Assembly: GCF_002086695.1 (NCBI RefSeq)
Contig: NZ_MVIH01000002.1
Location: forward strand, 496,001-560,000
Reading direction: 5' to 3'
DNA from: Mycolicibacterium rhodesiae
GTDB taxonomy: Bacteria; Actinomycetota; Actinomycetes; Mycobacteriales; Mycobacteriaceae
DNA: 64,000 nucleotides
Below, piece by piece: positions 8,699 to 17,829 of the stretch (position 1 is its first letter; each line of letters begins with the position of its first letter). Position numbers and translations under genes: made by a program. The notes beneath the pieces were generated by a model, which had not been told where the DNA came from, did no database searches, and saw only the letters and a list, made by a program, of their open reading frames with translations.

Positions 8699-10170
8699 AC
8701 ACTTCCCTGCGCCGCATTTCGGTGATGATCATGGCGTTGATCGTGCTGCTGTTGCTCAACGCGACGATCACCCAGGTCTTCCGCGCCGACGGCCTGCGCG
8801 CCGACCCGCGCAACCAGCGTGTGCTGCTCGACGAGTACTCCCGCCAGCGCGGCCAGATCACCGCGGGCGGCCAGCTGCTGGCCTACTCGGTGTCCACCAA
8901 CGGCCACTATCGATTCCTTCGCGTCTACCCGAATCCCCTTGTCTACGCACCGATTACGGGGTTCTACTCGTTGCGCTACTCCAGCACGGGACTCGAGCGC
9001 GCCGAAGACGGCATCCTCAACGGCTCCGATCAGCGGTTGTTCGGCCGCCGGTTGGCCGACTTCTTCACCGGTCGCGATCCACGCGGGGGCAACGTCGACA
9101 CCACGATCGTGCCGCGCATCCAGCAAGCCGCGTGGGAGGCGATGCAGCGGGGCTGCACCGGCGGATGCCGCGGCTCGGTAGTGGCCCTGGAGCCGTCCAC
9201 CGGGAAGATCCTGGCGATGGTGTCCTCGCCGTCGTACGACCCCAACCTGCTGGCCACCCACGACACCGAGGAACAGGGTGCCGCCTGGCAGCAGCTGCGC
9301 GACGACCCAGGCTCACCGTTGACCAACCGGGCCATCTCCGAGACCTTCCCGCCAGGCTCGACGTTCAAGGTGATCACCACCGCGGCGGCGCTGCAGAACG
9401 GGGTGACCGACAACGATCAGCTCACCAGCGCCCCCCGGATCCAGCTCCCGAACAGCACCGCCACGCTGGAGAACTACGGCGGCACACCGTGCGGCAGCGC
9501 CCCCACCGCGTCGCTCCGGGAAGCGTTTGCCCGCTCGTGCAATACAGCTTTCGTGGAATTGGGTATCCGGGTGGGTGCTGACGCGTTGCGCAACACCGCG
9601 CAGGCGTTCGGGTTCGACAGCCCACCAGCGCCGATCCCGTTGGAGGTAGCGGAGTCGACCATCGGCCCGGTCTCCGACGCCGCAGCGCTGGGGATGTCGA
9701 GCATGGGCCAGAAAGACGTGGCGGTGACACCCTTGCAGAACGCGTTGGTGGCGGCGACGATCGCCAACTCCGGTGTGATGATGCAGCCGTACCTGGTGGA
9801 CAGCCTCAAGGGCCCGGACCTGTCGAGCATCAGCACCGCAGCACCTGCTCAGCAACGGCGTGCAGTATCGACGCAGGTCGCGGCTAAACTTACGGATTTG
9901 ATGATCGGCGCCGAACAGATGACCCAGCAGAAAGGGGCGATCCCCGGCGTGCAGATCGCATCCAAAACCGGCACCGCGGAGCACGGTACCGACCCCCGCA
10001 ACACCCCTCCCCATGCCTGGTACATCGCCTTCGCCCCAGCCCAGAGCCCCAAGGTGGCGGTCGCGGTGCTGATCGAAAATGGTGGGGACCGGTTGAACGC
10101 CACCGGCGGGGCGTTGGCTGCCCCGGTCGGCCGGGCGACGATCGCCGCAGCATTGCAGGGGGCGTCATGA
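8695..10170 (+). CDS. pbpA: Class B penicillin-binding protein PbpA (transpeptidase)
   Basis: 491 residues, identical in length to M. tuberculosis PbpA. It cross-links peptidoglycan on the outer face of the membrane as partner of RodA. An N-terminal helix (residues ~9-27) anchors it. The transpeptidase domain shows the nucleophile motif STFK at S222, the SCNT motif and KTGTAEH. The start was moved to the ATG at 8695, which overlaps the rodA stop, instead of the longer open frame beginning inside rodA. Only 31 bp separate it from pknA. Confidence 0.96.
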   Translation: MNTSLRRISVMIMALIVLLLLNATITQVFRADGLRADPRNQRVLLDEYSRQRGQITAGGQLLAYSVSTNGHYRFLRVYPNPLVYAPITGFYSLRYSSTGLERAEDGILNGSDQRLFGRRLADFFTGRDPRGGNVDTTIVPRIQQAAWEAMQRGCTGGCRGSVVALEPSTGKILAMVSSPSYDPNLLATHDTEEQGAAWQQLRDDPGSPLTNRAISETFPPGSTFKVITTAAALQNGVTDNDQLTSAPRIQLPNSTATLENYGGTPCGSAPTASLREAFARSCNTAFVELGIRVGADALRNTAQAFGFDSPPAPIPLEVAESTIGPVSDAAALGMSSMGQKDVAVTPLQNALVAATIANSGVMMQPYLVDSLKGPDLSSISTAAPAQQRRAVSTQVAAKLTDLMIGAEQMTQQKGAIPGVQIASKTGTAEHGTDPRNTPPHAWYIAFAPAQSPKVAVAVLIENGGDRLNATGGALAAPVGRATIAAALQGAS

Positions 10171-10201
10171 GTCCCCTCAGGCGAGCGAAGCGAGGCAAGC
10201 A

Positions 10202-11485
10202 ATGAGCCCCCGCGTAGGAGTCACGCTGTCCGGCCGCTACCGGCTGCAGCGACTGATCGCCACCGGCGGCATGGGCCAGGTGTGGGAGGCCGTCGACAGC
10301 CGGTTGGGACGCCGGGTCGCGGTCAAAGTCCTCAAGCAGGAGTTCTCCTCGGACCCCGAGTTCGTCGAGCGGTTCCGCGCCGAGGCGCGCACCGTCGCCA
10401 TGCTCAACCACCCCGGCATCGCGGCCGTGCACGACTACGGCGAGACCGACATGGACGGCGAAGGCCGCACCGCCTATCTGGTGATGGAACTGATCAACGG
10501 TGAGCCGTTGAACTCGGTGATCAAGCGCACCGGCCGGTTGTCGCTGCGACATGCCCTGGACATGCTCGAGCAGACCGGTCGCGCGCTGCAGGTGGCCCAC
10601 GCCGCCGGACTGGTACACCGCGACGTCAAGCCGGGCAACATCCTGATCACGCCGACCGGCCAGGTGAAGCTCACCGACTTCGGTATCGCCAAAGCCGTCG
10701 ATGCGGCGCCGGTCACCCAGACCGGAATGGTGATGGGGACCGCCCAGTACATCGCCCCCGAGCAGGCGCTGGGTCACGACGCCACCGCCGCCAGTGACGT
10801 GTACTCGTTGGGAGTTGTTGGCTACGAGGCAGTTTCGGGTAAGCGGCCGTTCATCGGTGACGGTGCGCTGACGGTGGCGATGAAGCACATCAAGGAGACG
10901 CCTGCACCGCTGCCTGCCGACCTGCCGCCCAATGTGCGCGAGCTGATCGAGATAACCCTGGTGAAGAACCCGGGCATGCGCTATCGCAACGGTGGGCAGT
11001 TCGCCGACGCGACCGCCGCCGTGCGGGCGGGTCGGCGCCCGCCGCGACCCAACTCCGCGCCGACCATCCGCGCCACCCCGGCGTCGATCCCGGGCAGTTC
11101 GCCGCGGATGCCTGCCGCCGCCCCACCGACCGGGACGCGACCGCGGGCCAACACCGGCAGTCACCGCCCGCCGCCACCGCGGCGCACCTTCTCCTCCGGC
11201 CAACGGGCTCTGCTGTGGGCGGCCGGCGTGTTGGGGGCGCTGGCGATCATCAGCGCCATCCTGATCGTGCTGGCCGACCGGGACCGCAAGGACAACAAGC
11301 CCGTCGAGCAGACCGTCACCGACACCGTCACCCCCACCAGCCAGGCCGCGCCGTCGGGTTGGACGGATCACCACATCGCCGGTAATCCTGGAGGACAGAT
11401 CGGGGTACCCCGATTCAGCGCTGCCAGCATGGATGTTGTCGGCTCGCTGTCCGAGGCTGTTCACACCGACGAGAAACCACGATGA
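10202..11485 (+). CDS. pknA: Receptor-type serine/threonine kinase PknA
   Basis: A 427-residue membrane kinase. Residues ~13-275 are a Hanks-type kinase domain: glycine loop TGGMGQV, catalytic lysine K42 in [15 protein letters not shown] catalytic loop, DFGIAKA and APEQALG. A Pro/Arg-rich juxtamembrane segment leads to one helix at ~337-360. The outside tail is short and lacks PASTA repeats, as is usual for PknA. It phosphorylates cell-division and wall-synthesis proteins and activates PknB. Its stop overlaps the pknB ATG (11482-11485). Confidence 0.96.
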   Translation: MSPRVGVTLSGRYRLQRLIATGGMGQVWEAVDSRLGRRVAVKVLKQEFSSDPEFVERFRAEARTVAMLNHPGIAAVHDYGETDMDGEGRTAYLVMELINGEPLNSVIKRTGRLSLRHALDMLEQTGRALQVAHAAGLVHRDVKPGNILITPTGQVKLTDFGIAKAVDAAPVTQTGMVMGTAQYIAPEQALGHDATAASDVYSLGVVGYEAVSGKRPFIGDGALTVAMKHIKETPAPLPADLPPNVRELIEITLVKNPGMRYRNGGQFADATAAVRAGRRPPRPNSAPTIRATPASIPGSSPRMPAAAPPTGTRPRANTGSHRPPPPRRTFSSGQRALLWAAGVLGALAIISAILIVLADRDRKDNKPVEQTVTDTVTPTSQAAPSGWTDHHIAGNPGGQIGVPRFSAASMDVVGSLSEAVHTDEKPR

Positions 11486-13362
11486 CCACCCCACAGCACC
11501 TGTCCGACCGCTACGAGCTGGGCGAGATCATCGGCTTCGGCGGTATGTCCGAGGTGCACATGGGCCGCGACACCCGTCTGCACCGCGACGTCGCTGTCAA
11601 GGTGTTGCGCGCCGACCTGGCCCGGGACCCGAGCTTTTACCTGCGGTTTCGCCGCGAAGCGCAGAACGCCGCCGCCCTGAACCACCCCGCGATCGTGGCG
11701 GTCTACGACACCGGCGAGGCCGAGACCGCCAACGGTCCGCTGCCGTACATCGTGATGGAGTACGTCGAAGGCGTGACGCTGCGCGACATCGTCCACACTG
11801 ACGGCCCGATCCCGTACCGGCGGGCCATCGAGATCATCGCCGACGCCTGCCAGGCGCTGAACTTCAGCCACCAGCACGGCATCATCCACCGCGACGTCAA
11901 GCCGGCGAACATCATGATTTCGAAGACCGGCGCGGTGAAGGTCATGGACTTCGGTATCGCCCGCGCGCTGGCCGACGCGGGCAACAGCGTCACCCAGACC
12001 GCGGCGGTGATCGGCACGGCGCAATACCTGTCGCCTGAGCAGGCCCGCGGGGAACCGGTCGACGCACGGTCCGACGTCTACTCGCTGGGCTGCGTGCTCT
12101 ACGAGATCCTGACCGGCGAGCCGCCATTCGTCGGTGATTCGCCGGTGGCGGTGGCATATCAGCACGTCCGCGAGGATCCGGTGCCGCCGTCGCAGAAGCA
12201 TTCGGGCATTTCGCCGGAGCTGGACGCGGTGGTGCTCAAGGCGCTGGCCAAGAATCCGGACAACCGCTACCAGACCGCCGCCGAGATGCGCACCGACCTG
12301 GTGCGGGTGCACAACGGCGAGGCTCCCGAAGCGCCGAAGGTGCTCAGCGCCGCCGAGCGGACCTCGTTGCTCAACGCGGCGCCGGCGGCGCCCTCGCGCG
12401 GTGACGACACCGACGAGATCCCGCGGCACGGCGCTCTTGTCGAGAACGACCGGGCAGGTGGCTCCATCGGTCGCTGGTTGATCGTCGTCGCGGTGCTGGC
12501 GATCCTGACCGTGGTGGTGACCATCGGCATCAACATGGTCAGCGGCAATCCCCGCAACCTGCAGGTCCCGGATGTGCGCGGGCAGAGTCAGGCCGACGCG
12601 ATCGCCGCATTGCAGAACAAGGGCTTCAAGATCCGCACCCAGCAGAAGCCGGACAACACCGTCCCACCGGAGAAAGTCATCGACACCGATCCTGCGGCCA
12701 ACTCGCAGGCCAGCGCCGGCGACGAAGTCGTCATCAACGTGTCGACCGGGCCTGAGCAGCGCGAAGTCCCCGACTGCACCAACCTGACCTACGGCGAATG
12801 CGTCCAGAAACTCAAGGACGCCGGCTTCACCAAGTTCAAGCAGACGGCATCGGCGTCGGCGCCGGACCTCAAGGACAAGGTGCTGTCCACGATTCCGCCT
12901 GCCAACCAGACGTCGGCAATCACCAACGAGATCACGGTGGTCGTCGGCAACGGGCCGCAGACCGCCGAGGTGCCGGAGGTCGCGGGCCAGACGGTCGACG
13001 TCGCTCAACAGATCCTCACGGCGTCGGGTTTCGTCAAGACGCTGCCGGTTCCGACGGACAGCACGGAGCCGTCCGGTCAGGTGGTCGGCACCGATCCGCC
13101 CAACGGACAGACGGTCCCTCAGGACACCGTGATCCAGATCAAGGTGTCGAAGGGCAATCAGTTCGTGATGCCGGATCTGCGGGGCATGTTCTGGACCGAC
13201 GCCTCACAGCGGCTAGCGGCGTTGGGGTGGACGGGGATACTCGACAAGGGCGGTGACGTGCAGAACAGCGGTCAGCCGTCCCATGCTGTGGTGACCCAGA
13301 GTCCGGCGCCGGGCACGCCGGTCAAGTTCACTGACTCTCTCACCCTCAGCTTTGCGTCGTAG
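11482..13362 (+). CDS. pknB: PASTA-domain serine/threonine kinase PknB
   Basis: 626 residues, the expected length. Residues ~11-275 form the kinase (K40; [15 protein letters not shown]; activation loop [14 protein letters not shown] with the threonines phosphorylated in the M. tuberculosis enzyme). A helix at ~332-355 is followed by four PASTA repeats starting near residue 356, which bind muropeptides/lipid II outside the cell. The third contains [15 protein letters not shown]. Known targets include CwlM, FhaB and MurJ, all encoded in this window. Its last 17 bases overlap the end of the convergent trpG gene, so there is no room for a terminator between them. Confidence 0.97.
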   Translation: MTTPQHLSDRYELGEIIGFGGMSEVHMGRDTRLHRDVAVKVLRADLARDPSFYLRFRREAQNAAALNHPAIVAVYDTGEAETANGPLPYIVMEYVEGVTLRDIVHTDGPIPYRRAIEIIADACQALNFSHQHGIIHRDVKPANIMISKTGAVKVMDFGIARALADAGNSVTQTAAVIGTAQYLSPEQARGEPVDARSDVYSLGCVLYEILTGEPPFVGDSPVAVAYQHVREDPVPPSQKHSGISPELDAVVLKALAKNPDNRYQTAAEMRTDLVRVHNGEAPEAPKVLSAAERTSLLNAAPAAPSRGDDTDEIPRHGALVENDRAGGSIGRWLIVVAVLAILTVVVTIGINMVSGNPRNLQVPDVRGQSQADAIAALQNKGFKIRTQQKPDNTVPPEKVIDTDPAANSQASAGDEVVINVSTGPEQREVPDCTNLTYGECVQKLKDAGFTKFKQTASASAPDLKDKVLSTIPPANQTSAITNEITVVVGNGPQTAEVPEVAGQTVDVAQQILTASGFVKTLPVPTDSTEPSGQVVGTDPPNGQTVPQDTVIQIKVSKGNQFVMPDLRGMFWTDASQRLAALGWTGILDKGGDVQNSGQPSHAVVTQSPAPGTPVKFTDSLTLSFAS

Positions 13363-14065
13363 CCGATAACTCGCCGCCGACGATATTGATCCCCCGGTCG
13401 CTGCGCTCCTGCCCGCCGATGGCGTGCCGCACGGTGTCGGCGACCTCCTGCTCGAGACGGCACACCAGCGATTCCTCGGGAGCCTGTCCGCAGAAGCCAA
13501 GCCAGTTGGCCAGCATCCGGTGGCCGCCCTCGGTCAGGATCGACTCCGGGTGGAACTGCACGCCGTGGATCGGCAGTTCGACGTGGCGGACGGCCATGAC
13601 GACACCACCCTCGGTGCGCGCGGTCACCTCGAGTTCGGCCGGCATGGTCTCCGGCAGGATCGTCAGCGAGTGATAGCGCGTCGCCGTGAACGGGTCCGGA
13701 AGTCCGTGCAGCACACCGATATTGGTGTGATAGACGGTGCTCGTCTTGCCGTGCAGCAGCTCGGGTGCGCGGTCGACCGTCCCGCCGAACGCCACACCGA
13801 TCGCCTGGTGTCCGAGGCACACACCCAGCAGCGGCGTGCCCGTCGTGGCACAGGCGCGAACCAGCGGGATGGAGGCTCCGGCACGCTCTGGTGTCCCCGG
13901 CCCGGGACTGAGCAGGATCCCGTCGAACCGGGCGGCAACGCCGGCTTCGTCGGCCAGGCGCTCATCGTCGTTGCGCCAGACCTGCGCGTCCACCCCGAGC
14001 TGGCCCAGATACTGGACGAGGTTGAACACGAAGCTGTCGTAATTGTCGACGACCAAAACCTGCAT
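13346..14065 (-). CDS. trpG: Glutamine amidotransferase, anthranilate/aminodeoxychorismate synthase component II
   Basis: A 239-residue class I amidotransferase that supplies ammonia from glutamine to a chorismate-using partner for tryptophan or folate synthesis. The N-terminus (VLVVDNYDSFVFNLVQYL), the nucleophile loop GVCLGHQAIG and the His-Glu pair in GVQFHPESI give a complete catalytic triad. No trpE or pabB is nearby, so which pathway it serves cannot be decided here; M. tuberculosis has the same isolated gene beside pknB. The 3' end overlaps pknB by 17 bp on the opposite strand. Confidence 0.93.
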   Translation of the reverse strand: MQVLVVDNYDSFVFNLVQYLGQLGVDAQVWRNDDERLADEAGVAARFDGILLSPGPGTPERAGASIPLVRACATTGTPLLGVCLGHQAIGVAFGGTVDRAPELLHGKTSTVYHTNIGVLHGLPDPFTATRYHSLTILPETMPAELEVTARTEGGVVMAVRHVELPIHGVQFHPESILTEGGHRMLANWLGFCGQAPEESLVCRLEQEVADTVRHAIGGQERSDRGINIVGGELSATTQS

Positions 14066-14093
14066 CAGGCCAGGTTACCTGGGGTGGTGCAGG

Positions 14094-14885
14094 TCAGTAG
14101 CCCACCGGGCCCGCCGGCTGGGCGTAGCGCATCCGCACCGGCTCGGTGTAGCCGGCGACCTGAACGTCGTCGCGGACCTGCTCGCTGTAGCCCAGGCCGA
14201 ACCGGACGACGTACTGCTTGTACAGCGTGACCAGAGGGGCCGACGCCAGCGCGGCCTGCATCGCGGTCGCGTCGCCGATCGCCGTGATCGTGTACGGCGG
14301 GCTGTAGGTGCGTCCGTTGAGCAGCAGGGTGTTGCCGACGCAGCGCGGAGCGGACGTTCCGATGATGCGCTGGTCCTGCATCTGGATCGCCTCGGCGCCG
14401 GCGCTCCACAAGGCGTTGAGGACGGCCTGGATGTCCTGCTGGTGGACCACCAGGTCGTCGGGGGAGGCGTCGCGGGGGAAGCGCCCGTTGGCGTCGCGCT
14501 GGGCATCGGAGAGGGTGACCACCAAGCCGGGCCCGTGTACCGGATTCAGCCCGGCGCCGGCGGCCAGCTCGTCGGCGCGGGCCTGCATGGCCGCCAGTGC
14601 AGTGCCGGACCCGCCGCCGTGGGTGGAATCGATCTGCGACGCCAGTGCGTCGCGCTGGGCACTGAGCCGGTCGACCGACTGCTGCGCGTCGTGCACCAGG
14701 TCGACGAGCCGGGGTGAGTCGCTGCGGCGGATCTCGCTGCCGCCGGAGACACCGTGGGTGGCGGCCAGCAGAACGCCCGCCAACAGGCACACCACCGGGA
14801 CACCGAACCGCCACGGCGAGCGCGTGGCACCCGTCGTTGCTGCCGCCGGAATTGTCGGGTCACGGCGCCGCTGCGTTAATCTCAT
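14094..14885 (-). CDS. DUF881 membrane-anchored protein (Rv0012-like)
   Basis: 263 residues starting [10 protein letters not shown]. The ATG at 14885 places a single helix ([16 protein letters not shown]) near residues 28-46; longer frames upstream overlap the crgA promoter and start. After the helix come a coiled-coil-like segment ([22 protein letters not shown]) and the DUF881 domain with [11 protein letters not shown] and [18 protein letters not shown]. The family is widespread near actinobacterial division genes and has no established activity. The gene is divergent from crgA (49 bp apart), suggesting a shared regulatory region. Confidence 0.88.
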   Translation of the reverse strand: MRLTQRRRDPTIPAAATTGATRSPWRFGVPVVCLLAGVLLAATHGVSGGSEIRRSDSPRLVDLVHDAQQSVDRLSAQRDALASQIDSTHGGGSGTALAAMQARADELAAGAGLNPVHGPGLVVTLSDAQRDANGRFPRDASPDDLVVHQQDIQAVLNALWSAGAEAIQMQDQRIIGTSAPRCVGNTLLLNGRTYSPPYTITAIGDATAMQAALASAPLVTLYKQYVVRFGLGYSEQVRDDVQVAGYTEPVRMRYAQPAGPVGY

Positions 14886-14934
14886 AGACGATCTGCGCAC
14901 CATCGTCGCAGAAGATCCCGGCCCGAAGGTACCC

Positions 14935-15216
14935 ATGCCCAAGTCCAAGGTTCGCAAGAAAAACGACTTCACGGTCAATCCGGTGAGCCGCACTCCGGTC
15001 AAGGTGAAGGCCGGACCGTCGAGCGTGTGGTTCGTGGTGCTGTTCATCAGTTTGATGCTGATCGGCCTGGCCTGGCTGCTGGTGTTCCAGCTGGCCGCCT
15101 CCGGCTACGACACCCCGAGCGCGCTGCAGTGGATGGCCAAGTTGGGCCCCTGGAACTACGCGATCGCCTTCGGCTTCATGATCTCCGGGTTGTTGCTGAC
15201 GATGCGGTGGCGCTGA
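14935..15216 (+). CDS. crgA: Cell division membrane protein CrgA
   Basis: 93 residues, the standard length. [16 protein letters not shown] opens a basic cytoplasmic N-terminus, followed by two helices (~30-52 and ~68-90). CrgA links FtsZ, FtsI and FtsQ at the septum and helps recruit PBPs in mycobacteria. The start is at the ATG at 14935; the much longer open frame upstream is antisense to the DUF881 gene and was discarded. CrgA is known to cooperate with CwsA, encoded 1.2 kb away. Confidence 0.95.
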   Translation: MPKSKVRKKNDFTVNPVSRTPVKVKAGPSSVWFVVLFISLMLIGLAWLLVFQLAASGYDTPSALQWMAKLGPWNYAIAFGFMISGLLLTMRWR

Positions 15217-15287
15217 GCGGCGGCGACCCCTCGGCAGCCCGATGCTGTGCGAACACCGTTCCAACGCTGGCAACCTCCTGGTCACCC

Positions 15288-15305
15288 AATCACACGCGTG
15301 TGATT
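15288..15305. promoter_or_regulatory. Perfect 18-bp palindrome upstream of the PH-domain gene
   Basis: AATCACACGCGTGTGATT is identical to its own reverse complement. It lies in the 155-bp gap between crgA and the PH-domain gene, 66 bp before the latter's ATG. Its symmetry and position fit a dimeric regulator's operator. The arms are in the opposite order from a CRP site (TGTGA-N6-TCACA), and no regulator is identified. Confidence 0.5.
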
Positions 15306-15327
15306 CATCCCCATTGTTGATAGCACC

Positions 15328-15336
15328 TGTGGATAA
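15328..15336 (-). promoter_or_regulatory. Isolated perfect DnaA box
   Basis: The minus strand reads TTATCCACA, the canonical DnaA box, 36 bp before the PH-domain ATG. A possible -35 (TTGATA, 15317-15322) precedes it and an AT-rich -10-like stretch (ATACCT, 15341-15346) follows, so the box would sit in the promoter spacer. Confidence 0.5.
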
Positions 15337-15371
15337 CTCCATACCTCGCGGTAGAGGTACTGAAGGCAGCT

Positions 15372-15791
15372 ATGCAGCAAACTGAATGGGCGCCGAAAAC
15401 TGCTGCCGTCGCAGCTCTGGGGATCGGCGGTATTTTGATGGCAATCGTCTGTGTGACCGCCATCACAGATGTGCCCGGGCGCATTCTCACCGCGATTGCT
15501 GCGCTCGGACTGATCGCGTTCGCGATCGGATCATGGCGAGCGCGACCCCGGCTGGCTATCACCGGTGACGCCCTGGTGTATCGCGGGTGGTTCCGCGCCC
15601 AGACATTGCGCCGAGCCGACATCTCGCTGATTCGAATCACCGAGTTCCGCCGCATCGGCCGCAAGACGCGACTACTCGAGATCGACACGACGGCCGATCG
15701 GTTGATCGTGCTCAGTCGGTGGGATCTGGGTACCGACCCGGTCGAGGTTCTGGACGCATTGACCGACGCGGGATTCGCCGGCCGCCAGTAA
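15372..15791 (+). CDS. PH-domain membrane protein (Rv0010c-like)
   Basis: 139 residues. Two hydrophobic segments (~11-31 and ~34-52) are followed by a cytoplasmic bacterial PH-like domain (RARPRLAITGDALVYRGWF...LLEIDTTADRLIVLSRWDLG). This arrangement is typical of small actinobacterial PH_6-type membrane proteins next to ppiA and crgA. Function is not established. The end is 15 bp from the convergent ppiA stop. Upstream lie a perfect palindrome and a DnaA box, unusual for such a gene. Confidence 0.85.
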   Translation: MQQTEWAPKTAAVAALGIGGILMAIVCVTAITDVPGRILTAIAALGLIAFAIGSWRARPRLAITGDALVYRGWFRAQTLRRADISLIRITEFRRIGRKTRLLEIDTTADRLIVLSRWDLGTDPVEVLDALTDAGFAGRQ

Positions 15792-15806
15792 CGGTGTTGA
15801 GACGGC

Positions 15807-16334
15807 TCAGGAAATGGTGACCGACTCGATCACCACGTCGTCGGTGGGCCGGTCGTTGCGATCGGTCGCCGTGGTGGCGATCGCGTCGACGACCTTCTGC
15901 GACTCGGGGTCGACGATCTCACCGAAGATCGTGTGCCGACGGTTCAGGTGCGGGGTCTTGCCAACGGTGATGAAGAACTGCGAGCCGTTGGTGCCCGGTC
16001 CTGCGTTGGCCATCGCCAGCAGGTAGGGCTTGTCGAACTGCAACTCCGGGTGGAATTCGTCGGCGAACTTGTAGCCCGGGCCGCCGCGGCCGGTACCGGT
16101 CGGGTCACCGCCCTGGATCATGAATCCGTCGATGACGCGGTGAAAGACGGCGCCGTCGTAGAAGGGGCCCGAGGTACTGCCCGACGCGTTCTCCGTCGAG
16201 TACTCCTTGGTGCCCTGAGCCAGACCAACAAAGTTGGCGACGGTCTTGGGGGCGTGGTTACCGAACAGGGCAATCTTGATGTCGCCGCGGTTCGTGTGCA
16301 GGGTCGCTGTTGCGGTTGCGATGTCGCTCGTCAC
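15807..16334 (-). CDS. ppiA: Cyclophilin-type peptidyl-prolyl isomerase PpiA
   Basis: 175 residues of a single cytoplasmic cyclophilin domain, close to the ~182 residues of M. tuberculosis PpiA. It catalyses cis-trans isomerisation of X-Pro bonds. Motifs seen are [28 protein letters not shown] and HTIFGEIV, which contain the usual active-site Arg, Phe, Gln and His residues. No signal peptide is present. The start is GTG at 16334. The gene is divergent from cwsA with 107 bp between starts. Confidence 0.95.
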   Translation of the reverse strand: MTSDIATATATLHTNRGDIKIALFGNHAPKTVANFVGLAQGTKEYSTENASGSTSGPFYDGAVFHRVIDGFMIQGGDPTGTGRGGPGYKFADEFHPELQFDKPYLLAMANAGPGTNGSQFFITVGKTPHLNRRHTIFGEIVDPESQKVVDAIATTATDRNDRPTDDVVIESVTIS

Positions 16335-16441
16335 GGGAACTCAGTGTGCCACTAGGGGCGAGTGCCCGAACCCGCGGCCACCCCCGTACTGCTGTGGCAG
16401 TGTTGACGGCATCAACGCGTCACCACTGTCGGGAGGATGAA

Positions 16442-16849
16442 ATGGGCCGCAAGAGTGAACCCAAACTCACGTCGCGGGAGCGGCTGAATCGCGGACTGCA
16501 CTACACCGCCGTCGGCCCGGTGGACATCACCCGCGGCGTGGTCGGCATCACCGCACACTCGGCGGAATCGGCCGCGGTCGCGCTCAAGCGCCGCGCCCGC
16601 GAGGCCCGTGCCGTGCAGCAAGAGCTCGGCGCCGAACTCGAGGCGGTCAAGCAGGTGGTTGCCGAGCTTCCCCAGGCCCTTCAGGAGGTCCGGACGGCGC
16701 GGCATCGCCGGCGCCCGCGGCTGTTCGTGTTCGGCTTCCTGGGGCTGGCGAGTGTGGGTGGGGCAGTGGCGTTCGTGATTGCGCGACGGTCGTCGACGTC
16801 CGAGCCGTCGGCGCTGCCCCCCAGTGTCGAGGTTGCGCCCAAGATTTAG
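16442..16849 (+). CDS. cwsA: Cell wall synthesis protein CwsA
   Basis: 135 residues beginning MGRKSEPKLTSRERLNRGLHY, matching the Rv0008c/CwsA family. The start at 16442 is preceded by a strong GGGAGGA site. Most of the protein is cytoplasmic and helical; one helix near the C-terminus (~101-120, LFVFGFLGLASVGGAVAFVI) inserts it in the membrane. CwsA interacts with CrgA and Wag31 and is needed for normal cell shape in mycobacteria. It converges on the small lipoprotein gene with a 3-bp gap. Confidence 0.85.
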   Translation: MGRKSEPKLTSRERLNRGLHYTAVGPVDITRGVVGITAHSAESAAVALKRRAREARAVQQELGAELEAVKQVVAELPQALQEVRTARHRRRPRLFVFGFLGLASVGGAVAFVIARRSSTSEPSALPPSVEVAPKI

Positions 16850-16852
16850 CCG

Positions 16853-17098
16853 CTACGGAGACGGCGGGGCGGAGCTGGTGGCGGAGCTGATGGCTGAACT
16901 GACTTGGCTCGACGCTGAACTGACTCCACTCGAGATCGAACTGCCGATGCCGGGCGCCGTGGTCGTCACGGAGTCGCCGGGGCTGGCGGGGCCTTTGTCG
17001 TTGTCGTTGTTGCTGCAGGCCCCGACCGTCACCATTGCCAAGGCGGCCGCCACTCCGGCCGATGCGGTGAGAAAGCGTGTGGACACCTTCGACTTCAT
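16853..17098 (-). CDS. Small Ser-rich lipoprotein, unknown function
   Basis: 81 residues starting MKSKVSTRFL, with a GGAGAA ribosome site just upstream (minus strand). The signal peptide ends at a lipobox-like TVGAC, so cleavage before Cys would leave a lipid-anchored mature protein of about 54 residues made mostly of Ser, Ala, Val and Pro (SSGVSSASSQVSSAISSA). No domain is recognisable. An earlier in-frame start at 17158 was rejected because it would put 20 residues before the signal peptide. Confidence 0.65.
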   Translation of the reverse strand: MKSKVSTRFLTASAGVAAALAMVTVGACSNNDNDKGPASPGDSVTTTAPGIGSSISSGVSSASSQVSSAISSATSSAPPSP

Positions 17099-17306
17099 GG
17101 ACAGTTCTCCAATTCCGTAGGTATTACTCGCGTACGCGGTCGTGCCTACCCGGAGCACAGATCAGTAAACGTTGTATCGGATCTCGGAGTCGACGCAGGC
17201 GCCCCACGGTTGGTCACTCAGCGAGGGAGCGCTGTTGGCTCACCCTCGAGCACCGCTTCTGAAGAATTGGCGGTTTTGCTTTGCCGGAGCCGACCTAAGG
17301 TGCATT

Positions 17307-17462
17307 ATGTTCGGCATGGGTTGGGGGAGCCTTATGCACCAGAAGGTCAAGTGTGCGATCTGCAGTCACGAACAGACGCTGCTCATTGACAGGGAAACCT
17401 TCACCTGTCGTCGATGCAAGAAGACGCTCCCGCGTCGCCTGGCGGTACCCGCCACCCGCTGA
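17307..17462 (+). CDS. Zinc-ribbon microprotein
   Basis: A short frame of 51 residues from ATG 17307, or 42 from ATG 17334. The core is MHQKVKCAICSHEQTLLIDR followed by ETFTCRRCKKTLP, giving two CxxC pairs about 17 residues apart, a classic zinc ribbon. The 17334 start has a GGGGGAG sequence four to five bases upstream and the 17307 start has AAGG at normal distance, so the start is unresolved. Lysine and arginine follow each CxxC, suggesting nucleic-acid or ribosome contact. Its end is 22 bp from the tRNA-Ala 3' end on the opposite strand. Confidence 0.55.
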   Translation: MFGMGWGSLMHQKVKCAICSHEQTLLIDRETFTCRRCKKTLPRRLAVPATR

Positions 17463-17484
17463 CCTATTGGCCGGCCGGATCTTG

Positions 17485-17557
17485 TGGAGCCTAGGAGATT
17501 CGAACTCCTGACATCTGCCTTGCAAAGGCAGCGCTCTACCAACTGAGCTAAGGCCCC
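17485..17557 (-). tRNA. alaT: tRNA-Ala (anticodon TGC)
   Basis: 73 nt. The acceptor GGGGCCT pairs with AGGCTCC (one G-U). The anticodon arm CTGCC-TTTGCAA-GGCAG carries TGC, and the T-arm contains GTTCGAATC. Discriminator A; CCA not encoded. It lies downstream of tRNA-Ile on the same strand, as in other mycobacteria after gyrA. Confidence 0.96.
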
Positions 17558-17564
17558 GTACGTC

Positions 17565-17684
17565 TCACTCGTCGAGGGTGTGCCAGACCTCGCCGCGGCG
17601 GGCCCGAATGACCGCGGCGCCCGCGACCAACACTGCCAACAGCAATGCAATCCGCACGGGCGCCCTTCCCGATGACCGAGACAT
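17565..17684 (-). CDS. DLW-39-like microprotein between two tRNA genes
   Basis: A 39-codon frame (ATG at 17684, stop at 17565-17567). It has a hydrophobic helix (VRIALLLAVLVAGAAVI), then RARRGEVWHTLDE. Length, single helix, basic stretch and the acidic-hydrophobic-Trp (EVW) ending agree with the actinobacterial DLW-39 family found near gyrA and tRNA-Ile/Ala; this is my recall of the family. A GTG at 17657 with a good GGAAGGG site five bases upstream would give only 30 residues and is perhaps the better start, since the ATG sits two bases after the tRNA-Ile end. Function unknown; it is probably on the same transcript as both tRNAs. Confidence 0.6.
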   Translation of the reverse strand: MSRSSGRAPVRIALLLAVLVAGAAVIRARRGEVWHTLDE

Positions 17685-17686
17685 CG

Positions 17687-17760
17687 TGGGCCTAGGAGGA
17701 CTCGAACCTCCGACCTCTTCGTTATCAGCGAAGCGCTCTAACCGCCTGAGCTATAGGCCC
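17687..17760 (-). tRNA. ileT: tRNA-Ile (anticodon GAT)
   Basis: 74 nt. The acceptor GGGCCTA pairs with TAGGCCC. The anticodon arm CTTCG-CTGATAA-CGAAG carries GAT, and the T-arm contains GTTCGAGTC. Discriminator A; CCA not encoded. It is downstream of the DUF3566 gene of the gyrase cluster. Confidence 0.96.
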
Positions 17761-17829
17761 GTATTCGCATACGACCGAGCGCCGAGATTACCGCACCGGA
17801 GGTGCTGCACCCAAACCGGTGCACCGGCG

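Noticed and set aside
9890..11494. 534-codon open frame opposite pbpA/pknA
   Set aside because: Antisense to two complete enzymes with full catalytic motifs; composition is typical of a shadow frame.
11461..13008. Long open frame of 515 codons on the minus strand across pknB
   Set aside because: It is antisense to an unmistakable PknB; high GC content leaves long frames open on the reverse strand, and it has no recognisable protein sequence or ribosome site.
15288..15305. CRP/cAMP-receptor site reading of the 18-bp palindrome
   Set aside because: CRP sites have TGTGA first and TCACA second; here the order is reversed with different spacing.
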